Source of the DNA: Isoetes taiwanensis
Taxonomy: Eukaryota > Streptophyta > Lycopodiopsida > Isoetales > Isoetaceae
Direction: 5' to 3'
NCBI GenBank assembly: GCA_021234155.1
Contig: JAJEKV010000027.1
Location: 15,224,891 to 15,288,890 of the forward strand
Length of the DNA: 64,000 nucleotides
Below, piece after piece: positions 46,813 through 56,949 of this stretch. The stretch's first letter is position 1. Every line of letters starts with the position of its first letter. The position numbers were made by a program, and so were the translations under genes. Under the pieces are notes generated by a model. That model searched no databases. It was not told the origin of the DNA and saw nothing but the letters and a program-made list of their open reading frames with translations.

Positions 46813-47555
46813 ATGGACGATTGCATTGAAATGTCTTCCCTTGGATCGATGATGCGGCAATTTAGCCCTCCGGTGAGTTCTTCCTTGAGCTCGCATTTTG
46901 ATTTGGGGCAAGGGGTTTCAAGCCGGAAGGGCAGCAGAGATAAAAGATCCATTAAAGTTAGAGCGCAAAGGGGCGGCACGTCTGTTTCAGATGATTATGC
47001 AGCTCTAGGTATGTCTCCCGCTGCATCTAGACGAGATATCAAAGCAGCTTACAGACCATTGGCTCTCCAGGTAGCAAACTTACTCTGTATTTCATATCCA
47101 CGCTTAAATTTGTTGTGCCTCTGTTTCATATTTAAGTATTCGATCAAATTTCAAGTATATTATATCTGAAAATGCTCTGTTTTGAAATGTTTCTTCAGTA
47201 TCATCTGTTTTCTCAGTATCCCTTTTAGCTGCACAATGCAGCAACATTAATCGGTCCATTCCACTGCCATATGTTCTGTTGTGAATCTTCTATTGCAATT
47301 TCATTTGGACTTCCGTCAACATTTGTCATATTCAAGCCATTATCTTATTATCTGAAAGCCTTGAGTTTTGTTAGTGTTCTTGTCATATTTGCAAGCTTGT
47401 TTCTCCCATTCCTCATGTGCAATGCCATAGACAAATTAAAAGCTTTTTGTTTCTAGAAAAAATGAAAGAATACTTTTAATTTCTCAATCAATCTCATGAT
47501 GCAGGAAGCAAAAAAGAAAGCTGAGGAGGAAGAAAGTTTACACGCTCCTTGTTAG
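46813..47555 (+). pseudogene. Plastid-type DnaJ (J-domain) remnant
   Basis: Exon 1 (46813-47070) encodes a Ser/Arg-rich, acid-poor N-terminus that looks like a chloroplast transit peptide. The start of a J-domain follows: SDDYAALGMSPAASRRDIKAAYR and LALQ, ending at a GT donor. In a J-domain the HPD tripeptide that stimulates Hsp70 should follow directly, but no exon with it is present. A possible short exon at 47505-47555 continues in phase (EAKKKAEEEES) and stops. If spliced so, the product lacks HPD and could not act as a co-chaperone. Internal exons were probably lost. Confidence 0.65.
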
Positions 47556-48276
47556 AAATCCAATTCACCATAAGGTTGTAAAATAAGGAATACCTTTTGC
47601 TGGTTATATATTCATTGCTTCAACTTTCTCATTTTTAAAATCTTGTGTGCTAGTTTCATAGTTGGAGTTTTAAGATCTTATGTGCTAGTTTGTTAGTTGG
47701 GACCGGAAATCAAGAGTATATAGAAGAGAGGAACTCCACATGAATCCTCTTCTTAAAAATAGAAATCTAGCCTAGCAATAACCAAAGTGGTGAAAGTGAT
47801 GTCATGTCCTTTATCCAGATGTTATGTTCTTTATAAAGAATGTTAGATATTCCTTCCTCAGCATGACTCCATACGAAGAACTCCAAGTCCATAACAACAT
47901 TTTTTGTGGCATAGAATGTGGATTATTGAATTTATTTTTCATTGCAAATATCTTGCCACATGACTAGATAAGAACATTATTTATAGTGCGGAATGTGGAA
48001 TTATGGCAAGTTGTTGATGCATGCAATCATCTTGGTATTTCGAACACAATTATAGCACTTCAAATTATGATGCTCATGTGGCAATATGTGTATATTCGAG
48101 TTTTATGTGCCTTAGGATATGGTTTAACCACTATCCTTTCCTTTTTTTCATGCAATAGAAAACCTTAAGAATGTGATTATAGCACAAAATTTATGTTCTT
48201 ATTATATGTCGATCTTTTTCTTTAAAAAATATGAATAATTTTTTCAAGGCCCCGAAGGGGCAAAAAAAATTTCATA

Positions 48277-48659
48277 ACACAAACCATTAACCTTCACACT
48301 TAAAATTAAATTCCCCCTGAAAACCCCCTTTGGTTTGGGTGCATATTTACACGGGGGTTGACGTAGGGCAGCGAGAGCCCCTAAAATTATGTTTTACATG
48401 TACAAAATGAACACCATATAGTACATTACCTCAAATCTTATAGTATTTTGTAAATCTTCTTATACAGTATGACAAATTTTGTACATGCATATCCCACAAA
48501 CGAGGAACTTTATGTACGGTGTAGATCAAGGAATAAAGGGTGTATATGCCTATCCAACAGCTCTCGATGCCCGAAGTCATCCCCGTGTGAATATGCACCC
48601 AAACCAAAAGGGGTTTTTAGGGGGAATTTAATTTTAAGTGTGAAGGTTAATGGTTTGTG
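48277..48659. mobile_element. MITE, long terminal inverted repeats, copy 1
   Basis: About 85-bp inverted repeats begin ACACAAACCATTAACC and include CACCCAAACCAAAAGGGG. The flanking trinucleotide ATA is duplicated at 48274-48276 and 48660-48662. A second, decayed copy lies inverted at about 55981-56303. No coding capacity. Confidence 0.82.
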
Positions 48660-48794
48660 TATAATGTAGACATATGGTAAGCAAAAATATGTGAACCTCC
48701 CTTATACATACTTGAGGTTCTAGATAAACGTCTGCAATTACTGAGCCCCCAGTAGTCATTATCTCTGTTTGTCTAGTATCATCATTACTGCAAA

Positions 48795-48930
48795 GGTTTT
48801 TCCCTTGAAAACCTTTCGAGGCAGGGGTTTTTTAATCCTAGTAGTAATGATTGTACTAGCCCATTATATGGGTCCCATGACCAATTGGTCTCCGTGGACA
48901 TTAAAAAAACTATTCTATTCTATTCTATTC
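48795..48930 (+). repeat. LINE 3' tail, copy 2
   Basis: Same block as 15121-15264, ending in ACTATTCTATTCTATTCTATT. Confidence 0.75.
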
Positions 48931-49773
48931 CTTGACCACAAAGTGCACTTGGCTGCTCCGTTCTTCCATGGCTCTCTAACTCAAGTCTGGTTTCTTCTGT
49001 TTATCTTAGGGCCAATATTTTTGAAGCTATGATGCAATTGGGGCATGGGAAAAGACAAGAGCTGTGCTCCCATAGTATCTTTTTGGAGAAGAGGCCGGGC
49101 AGTTCTTGTCTAGTAGCTGGCCCTAATTGCATCATTAGGGTCCTCCTCTCCTGTAGTATCCTATGGAGAAGATGTTGAGAGGGGTTCTAAGGGATCAGAG
49201 AAGTGGTAGTAGTTCCATACTCAACTATATGTACATAAATGTTTTATCATTCGAATATAATACAGATTCTTGCCTTAAAAAAAAAAAAAAAGTTTGACCA
49301 CACTGGCTCAACAATGCCACTTTGTTTTAGGGTCTCGTGCAATAAACTAGAAATAGAAATGGGAAGGGACCTAAAATTTACTATACACGAAATTTACTGC
49401 AGGCCATTGCGAATATTTACCTTGTTCGATTTGTACAAAAAGATACCTAACGTAAGAGATACCCAGTGCGAAAGAAGAAATTAATGCAAAATGTGTGTAT
49501 ACTTTCCATGTACTTTGATATTTCACATCTTATAGGAATAAATTTACCATTACAAGAAATTTATCGCGGCGGCCAAGGCCACCGCGAACATTTCTTTTGT
49601 CCAACCCACTGCAAAAGAAGTTTTGTGCTAAGTTCTGGACATGCTTGAGATGCGAGAGAACATGCAGGAGTTGAACCTGCACTATTGCCATATATTTTAT
49701 GCCCATAGGATAGATAGGTGCTATAACTGACCACCATGGGATTCCCATTATTGTCTGTGCCCTCTTCTTTTGA

Positions 49774-50096
49774 CATCCGATGACAGCCAGTGGGTTTTGG
49801 GCCTGGATGGGGATTGCCCATTACCAATGGCTTGACCACTAGGCTGTAACCGCGATGTATGTTCTTTTCATTTATTTCATTTTATTTTTGCATCCGATGA
49901 CAGCCAGCGGGTTTTGGGCTTTGGATGGGGGTCACCCACTACCAGTAGCTTGACCACTAGGCTGTTACCGCGATGGATATTCTTTTTATTTGTTTTTCAT
50001 TTTATTTTTTGCATCTAATGACAGCCAGTGGGTTTTGGGCTTTGGATGGGGGTCGCCCATTACCAATAGCTTGACCACTAGGCTGGCATCGCGATG
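49774..50096 (-). repeat. Three tandem tRNA/SINE-like units
   Basis: Units at 49774-49857, 49891-49975 and 50012-50096 repeat with a period of about 120 bp. Each carries, on the minus strand, GCCTAGTGGTCAAGC, which resembles a tRNA A box, and ends in GACAGCC on the plus strand. T-rich spacers separate them. A B-box-like GCAGGTTCAACTCCTGC lies on the minus strand at 49655-49671. This could be a SINE whose 5' part has been tandemly copied. Confidence 0.6.
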
Positions 50097-50305
50097 TTAT
50101 TTATTCCGTTCTTTTGTTACTTTTCTTTTCAATTTCTTAAAGGAAAAAAGAAGGAGATAGGGGAATCTCATGGTAATCAGATAGCACATCATCTATCATA
50201 CAGGCAGAGAAAGGGAGATTTTTTTTTTTTTTTGGTGGCGTACCTTATCTGAATCTTCTGAATGCGGGCATAGGACACCTCATTGAGCAAAAGTATAACC
50301 TGTAC

Positions 50306-50455
50306 GAAGGATATGAAAGATGGAGTGGACGTACCTTATTAACTTCTTCTGTGTTGTATAAACAAAGTGCGACCCATAAGAAGGATATGAAAGATGGAGA
50401 GAACGTATCTTGTTGATTTCTTCTGTGTTGTATAAACGATTGAGTGAAATGAACG
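50306..50455. repeat. Two-copy 75-bp tandem repeat
   Basis: AAGGATATGAAAGATGGAG and TTCTTCTGTGTTGTATAAAC recur in both units. Confidence 0.75.
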
Positions 50456-50463
50456 AAGGAGGG

Positions 50464-50850
50464 CTAAGAAAAATGTACCGTATCATAAAAGAAGTTCTTT
50501 ATAGACGATATTCTTGATGGTCCTCCTGTGTTCTCCGGTGAGAGGAGAATGAGCACGTCCTGTCTCCTCCATACGCGCGAAAGTGTCGTGTATAACTGAC
50601 CATGTGCGAATACTTCAGTACGCAAGTCGATGACGACACGATCCAATGTCAATCCCTGGCAACTATTGAAGGTGGTCGAGTAAGACAGTCGAAGCGGTAA
50701 TTGCCGCCTATGAATGGTCCAAGGCCGATTCTCCGGTTGATAGAAGAAATCAGTTCTAGAGATTGAGTACGTACATGCGTCATCCTGGGAGATCATCATA
50801 AATTATCCAGTCGCCCAAGATAATATATCTAACCTGGATGTCATGTTGTG
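50464..50850 (-). pseudogene. Helitron helicase C-terminus
   Basis: The minus strand encodes RRQLPLRLSYSTTFNSCQGL, then TLDRVVIDLRTEVFAHGQLY and TTLSRVWRRQDVLIL. These are motifs V and VI of the PIF1-like helicase of Helitron RepHel proteins. Everything N-terminal to it is absent. The 75-bp tandem repeat lies just downstream. Confidence 0.82.
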
Positions 50851-52066
50851 GTCAAATCCTAGACATTGGTGATTCCAAAAGATTGAAGCATCAAACAGCT
50901 AGGATGTGGCCATGACATCACATCTAGGGTAACCATCAACACCATCTTGGAGTGTGAAATGCACCCATATATAGGAGACCATCTTTTAGTAAAGAACACC
51001 TTAAAGGGCCATAAGTGTGTACATTCATATTTAATGTACAAAAAGTTGGACAAAATGTTATGTTCTTAAATGAAAAGATGGCCCAAATAGAGCTATCTAG
51101 CTATATGTGTATGGTTCAAATGTAGCAAGCTCACGAGGAGGAAATAAAAAGACCAGTGGCCTTTTGCAGAGGTTCTCTGAAAAATGAAATGATAATTAGA
51201 TATCTGTCCTCCGCCGGTCCCCATGTACGCTTGCAGGTGCAGATGTAACAGCCAAGGAATGGTTTATTAATCACGAGGACCATTCAAAACCCTGTCCTTT
51301 TCTTCAGAATCAATCTCCCCAAAGTCCCACATATTGGACTATAAAACTTAAAATTCCTCAAACTGTGTTTGCTAGGATTCGAATATGGGTTCCACCTATT
51401 TGAATTTTACAGGCCAAATTATCATGATTGATCTACTCTGTCCTTATTCTTGCTGCACAGATCTCAAAGGATAAAAAGACGATTATCATTATTTTATGAT
51501 TGAGGATTTGCAAAACCCCTTTTCCCCTAAATTGACCAATCCATCCGCTAATTAGATAAATCCCGGTTAGCCAAATCCCCTCCTTAATTAATCCCAACCA
51601 TTTCACTTAATCAATCTCCCAAAACCCTTTACCCTAGTACACAGACCCCCTGCGACCCTCTGCGCCCGGAGCGAATGCCCTTTCCTCCTCCGATCCGATC
51701 TGATCGACCGATCCTTTTTTTTTCTTCGGTTTTTCTTCGATTCCGGCCGTGTGGGCTCCTCAGGAGGATCAAATCTTCGATTTCGGCCATGTGGGCTCTT
51801 CACAATCCAGCAGCTCGCCGGAGCTGGAGCTTCCCAACCTTTTTTTGCCCATCCTCCATCTCCTTCCATATGTTTTCATGCCTTTCGGCGTATCATATCC
51901 CTCTTTTCCTATTGATTCTCTGTTTTCTGACACCAGTAATCCTCACATTCAAGGTTCGGTGAGTTCCCTGGTTGCAAAGCTTTCACAATCTACTAAAAAG
52001 AATTTTTTTAAGGTCCGCACAGCTTATGCAGGTCAATGGTAATGATGAGCAGCAAGCAGATATCAA
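50851..52066. other. No assigned gene; possible 5' exon near 51.7 kb
   Basis: A CT-rich leader near 51640-51720 and a frame at 51749-52042 look like the first exon of a plant gene, but I do not recognise the peptide. The MULE-like MITE at 52067 sits just after it. Confidence 0.3.
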
Positions 52067-52299
52067 GGGGGATTCACTGTAAGTGCCATACAATGTGCCT
52101 GAGTGACTTGTAGGGGGGTTTTTTCGACCCATTTCCATACGTATACGTAAGAGGTAGGGGGGTTTTTTGCCACTACTTGGGGTAAACTTTGTACGGAAGG
52201 GGTCGAATTTGCCTTTCAAGAAATCGTATACGGGGGTGTTTTTGATCACCCTATGCACGCACATGGCATACCCCCCTTACTATAAGTGAACCCCCCGGG
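52067..52299. mobile_element. MULE-like MITE
   Basis: Terminal inverted repeats GGGGGATTCACT and AGTGAACCCCCC enclose about 233 bp of G/C-run-rich sequence. An 11-bp flanking duplication GCAGATATCAA (52056) and GCAGATATGAA (52300) differs at one base. Length and G-rich ends suit a Mutator-like element. Confidence 0.7.
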
Positions 52300-54290
52300 G
52301 CAGATATGAAGCAAATCGGTGGTAATGATGAGCAAAATGGTAAGGATTTGTCAGTGCTTTACCGCATTCCTTCTCTGCGTTTGTTCTGTCTTATATCTGG
52401 TTCAGTGTTTCCAACAGAGAGAGATTTTTGGAACATTTTATCTCAGTTTACAATCTTTGAAATCGATTTCCCACTTCGTTCTGTTCATGTTTTGATTCTA
52501 CAAAAAGGCAAGAATATATTTAGCTCATTATTGCAGCGGCGATACCAAGGGTTTGTGCTTGGGTCTAAAAGGATCCAGTGCCGGGTTCAAGTAAAACATT
52601 GCAATCAAACGAAGTAGACTCAACTGGCTGGAATAGACTTACCTCGAAGCAATCAAACCACGTCGTCTGGAGCAGAACCGATTTGAGCAAAAATTCACAA
52701 TTACAGAGTGGGCATCGATTCTTATATAGGCAAATGCCGGATCAAGCTGTCTACCTTGGATTTGCGAGACTGCTCACCAACAGATATATGTAATGCATGT
52801 CGCGACAGGTTACAGCATCAGATGTTATCAATAAAGACGTGTCAACAAAATATAAAGATAGATTGCGGTGCAGAAAAATTCAGGGGAACAAAAACAAAAA
52901 TGAATAACTCTAGACTGCGTTATATATGTTTAGATAGGCTTTTTATTCAAATATTCCAATTTTTATTCAATCGCTTGGATTAATTGATTAATTGGCCTTC
53001 TACATATACATGATAGAAATGTAGAAACACTACCATCTTCACTCTTGTTATTCGATAGGGTTCATTGATCTAGGATTTTTTAGGCTAGAGTTTAGACTTG
53101 AAGGAAAATATAGTTCATCAAAATTCTTATGGTTCGTTAGCTATATGTTGGATCTCTAACCTACTTCACATGTACCCTAGCCAATGTCCTATGTGGTTCA
53201 GTAATAAGACTACTGCACTCTTTTTTTTTTTTTGGGTTCCATAGGCCGATTGGTCTCCTTGGACGATAAAACTCTATTATATTCCTAAACTCGAGGAACC
53301 ATTAAAAATAGCAAAATTCATGCATAAAATTTAGTGTTCCTGCGATATAAGAATGCAATCATCAAAACCATGCAGTGGCAAGGTGTGAAGGGCGGTAGTT
53401 GATAACCAGTATTCCTACATTGTGGCTGATAACGGACTTCTTGTATTCCCTTTTTTTTTCCTTGCCTAGGAACAGAATAACTCAATCCAACGAAAATTCA
53501 GATGTGGCAGAATTCGAACCGCGAGAAGAATTCATGAATCGGAGGCATTTTTGGAGGCCAAATTGATTAGATTAGACAATTGAGCATATGTGGAAGCTTC
53601 GGGGAATTGACCTTTGAATTTGTTTGTTTAAAAAGCACTCAAATCTGGATGCACTATTTTCTTGTGTGTGGTGATGCGATCTACCGCTGCAACATATGAA
53701 TGGGGCTAAAAGTTGTAGCTTTGTACCCCAGCTAGAGTTTTTTGAGCTTTATATAGACTTGTGGGTTCGCCGGACCAAGTTGCAGCTGGGGTCGCCACTG
53801 GAGATCCACTATTTTCTCACCTTTGGATGTTCCCATTGGAGCTTTTGCATAATTATCCGTTCGAAACTAAAGATTCATGAATTAGGGTGATCTCAGCTGT
53901 GAGAATGGGTCCTTGCTTTAATGAAATCGTCTTTTTCCCATCTGCAATTCGAGTAGACCGTCGAACTACAGATTCGAGTTATTTGCAGGAACGGTCTAGA
54001 GTGCCCAACATAGAAAATTCCCATAAACTACTGCAATCTAATGGCCTCGAAAAAATTTAGAACACGCGAAATGATAATACACTCCACAAACAATGGAATA
54101 TTGCCTATAGACAAATAGTAAGTAGATTTCAAAGTTAGTTACAGTTTTGTTTACATTCTCATATACAACTATAGTCCGGAGATTTTGTTTTGTACATGAC
54201 CACTGATACCGACAAATTAAGGGTCTCTAGCCAAGTGGATGGGCATGAGTCCCTTGAAAAATGGGACAAAAATCAGAATCTACTTCCGTG
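52300..54290. other. Unassigned stretch with LINE tail
   Basis: It contains a third LINE tail at 53234-53285 and nothing else I can name. The frames at 52306-52983 are not recognised. Confidence 0.4.
53234..53285 (+). repeat. LINE 3' tail, copy 3 (short)
   Basis: GGGTTCCATAGGCCGATTGG followed by GACGATAAAACTCTATTATATTC, as in the other two tails. Confidence 0.65.
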
Positions 54291-55437
54291 TCAAAGAGTG
54301 GTCATATATGAGACAGGCAAGAAGCTTCTCAAGGAGCAACTATTGTCTCTGAAGTAAGCATGGTAAACCAGAGTGTTGCCATTTTTGATGACATTCAATC
54401 TGAGCTCATAATGAACAAAGGAACTCGGAACACGCATTTTGGCACTGATGACCTTATCAAGGGCAAGGGAGTCACCCTGGAAAATACGACGGAGGACATT
54501 ATAACATTGGTAAAAAAAAAAGATGATGATGATGATGATGAAGAAGAAGAAATTTTGAAGTGGTAAGGCTTACATGTTTGAAGTTAAAATCGTGGACAGC
54601 ATTTGTGGCAAGGGCGTGGATGTGGGGGTCGCGGGGGTCCTCGTTAAGATAAGCTCCAGAAACGGCTCTTAAGGGCACCATTTTTTCGACCATGAAAGCG
54701 CCCTTTTCGGCCACCACTGTTGCCTCGTACAGCCGCCATCGCTGCTCTGCCAAAGGGCTCATCTTCAGCACAAATCTGCCCCCCTTCCTCTGTGCCTCCA
54801 CCACTTTTGGATCCCGAATCCTTAACCCCAATTTGGGCTGATCCAAAAACAGAGCAATCCCGTCAATTGCTGCTTCAAATTCAATCAATTTAACCAAAAA
54901 ATTAACCCGATCTGGCTTACCAGTCTCGTGTTGAAGTCGTTCACTGCAAATTTCGCCATTGATTCGATCTGCTCAGTAGTCGGGTCCACATTTTCCCATG
55001 AATCGGCCTTCGATTCAAGGGCATGGAACGAAAGCATGGACGGAAAAGCCCCTTCTATAATCGCATCATAAAGCTCGGGTTCATTCCGGTTCCATACCTT
55101 CAAACGGATATATGCAGTGCTACTGCCCAGCTGCCGCCATGCCGCTACTGCGCTCGGATGCAGCAGGGTAGATTGGCCAGTTTTTTTCTGGGTACACGAA
55201 TCCAAAATTTTTAGACAGAGATATGAATATTTTCAGACAGATCAAAAGGGGTTTTTTGGGTTAGATTTTTTGGCGTACCAGGTTGAGGTTGTACTCCCGG
55301 AGGGCGAATTGGGCGAGCTCGGCCACAGGGCTGTTCTTGGTATTCAAGGGCTCCCATTTTGTCTCAGAGAGTGCCCGAGTTGCAACGGCTAACAGCAGCG
55401 CTAAAAAAATATGTTGCATTCTGATTTGGGGCGCCAT
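54291..55437 (-). CDS. Three-domain cystatin-like secreted protein
   Basis: Four exons on the minus strand: 55437-55279, 55187-54921, 54837-54574 and 54476-54291. All have GT-AG borders in phase 0, giving about 290 residues without stops. Exon 1 has a signal peptide (MQHIFLALLLAVATRALS). Each of the three repeats starts with the plant cystatin helix: SPVAELAQFALREYNLNL, EQIESMAKFAVNDFNTRL and HIHALATNAVHDFNFK. It is cut by an intron just after that helix and then has a beta-sheet part (AYIRLKVWNRNEPELYDAII, LKMSPLAEQRWRLYEATV, YELRLNVIKNGNTLVYHAYF). Cystatins inhibit papain-like cysteine proteases through QxVxG; that motif is not visible in any repeat, so inhibition is doubtful. Start chosen for the signal peptide. 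Probably an intact host gene. Confidence 0.82.
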
Positions 55438-55980
55438 AGCTCTTTGCTTAGTGGCCTTATTATATCTGACATTTTTATATACCTGATACTTGCTACGCGT
55501 CTCCTACGCTGGTACAACTGTTGTGTGGAAATTATACTCTAATGGTGCATTTTGAAGTCATACCCATCTCTCCACCACTCAATTTGATTTTTAAGTCATA
55601 TAACTACACACCACTCATCCTGTCGTTTTAGAATTTATTTACAGAGCTTGACCAGCCTTTAACTCTCTTTTTTTCCCTTCTGTCTACAGAAACGACCCTT
55701 TCGACACTCCATTGACCAACCTTGAGCTTCCCAACCGCTAGAATGCCTTCAAATTGTACTCCAATATGCATTTTTGTCCACATAACTACACATGATATGG
55801 CATAATACAGGGCTCTAGGTTTTGGGAACCTACTTTGCTACTTCTAGCCCAACTACAACTTCGGAAGACCCACCTAGATTTCTTACCTCCCCCTTTTTTC
55901 TTTTTCCACGTTGAGCAAACTTGCAAGATAAACCATTACATCCAGCGCTTTGCAAGATAAACCATTACATCCAGCGCTTT
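55438..55980. other. Cystatin promoter side and spacer
   Basis: No gene is seen. A TATATAAA-like sequence on the minus strand lies near 55475. A 29-bp tandem duplication of GCAAGATAAACCATTACATC and its continuation lies at 55921-55980. Confidence 0.5.
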
Positions 55981-56303
55981 TAAACTAAAATTCTATTGAA
56001 ACCCCTTTGGTTTGGATTGATATTCACAAGGAGGTGACTTCAGGCATCGAGGGTTGTTGGATGGGCATATTTGCAAGTTATTCCTCGATCTAGACCGTAG
56101 ATAACGATCTACGTTTGTGGCGTATGATTGCATAAGTTTTGATATAGTGTATAACGAGGCGTGCGAAATACTATGAGGTTTGAGGCAATGTACTAAATGG
56201 TGTTGATTTTCTACATATATTATACAGTTTTAGGGAGTACAAAAAGGGCTCTCACTGCCCTACGTCACCCCATGTGAATATGCACCCAAACCAAAGGTGT
56301 ATA
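55981..56303. mobile_element. MITE copy 2 (decayed, inverted)
   Basis: It shares with the reverse complement of 48277-48659 the segments GACGTAGGGCAG(C/T)GAGAGCCC and CACCCAAACCAAA. The ends are eroded. Confidence 0.7.
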
Positions 56304-56949
56304 GCTGCGTTGGACAAGACGTGTCCCTCATCAACATCTCATGGTCCTAAGATCATACTAACCTAATAAACTTCCTATGCTTAGACCAAAAAAACCTTGC
56401 ATTTGCTTCAATTAAGCCGCCACTATCCCCAATGATTTATTATGGCAAGAAGAAGTAAGAAGTCTGGTGCTTCACAAATCTTGATGAATTTTGTAGACTC
56501 AGATGAATAAACCTATCACTAGAAATTCATAACATATTTGTGAAGGCAACGATGCTCCTGCTAAGGCATTCAAATATATGCATTAATAACAGGTCAACAG
56601 TAAGTATTGACGTTTAGTCTTCCCAAAACATAATATATACTTAGAAATTTAACATAGTTGGAAACTCACTTATTTGACAAATACTGTTGCTTGAAGGTTG
56701 TGGAGAATAGCATTTGCAGCCTTTGTTCTCAGATCCACACCATCTCTAGGGGCTTCTTCGAATGAGCTTTTAGCCTCTTGGTTTGTGGTCAATGCAAAAT
56801 CTGCAGACTATACTGAAGGTTCATCTTGCGAAAAAATATGCTTGCCCCATTCGTTAGCACAAACTTGAAGACCATAGATTACGCTACCAAGGGCTGGTCT
56901 CACAAAAATCAATCTACTTGAGACTTAATCCGCACCAACATCGCTTGTT
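56304..56949. other. Unassigned spacer before gypsy B
   Basis: No gene, LTR or primer site recognised. Confidence 0.4.

Larger units (their letters stand above)
47556..50463. other. Gene-poor repeat stretch
   Basis: Apart from the MITE, LINE tail and tandem repeats listed separately, nothing coding is seen. An A-run at 49277-49291 closes a probable retroposed sequence beginning after 48930. Confidence 0.5.

Noticed and set aside
54360-54566. Plus-strand acidic frame ending in Asp/Glu run
   Set aside because: Antisense to the last cystatin exon; the run is the intron's (CAT)n/(CTT)n repeat.
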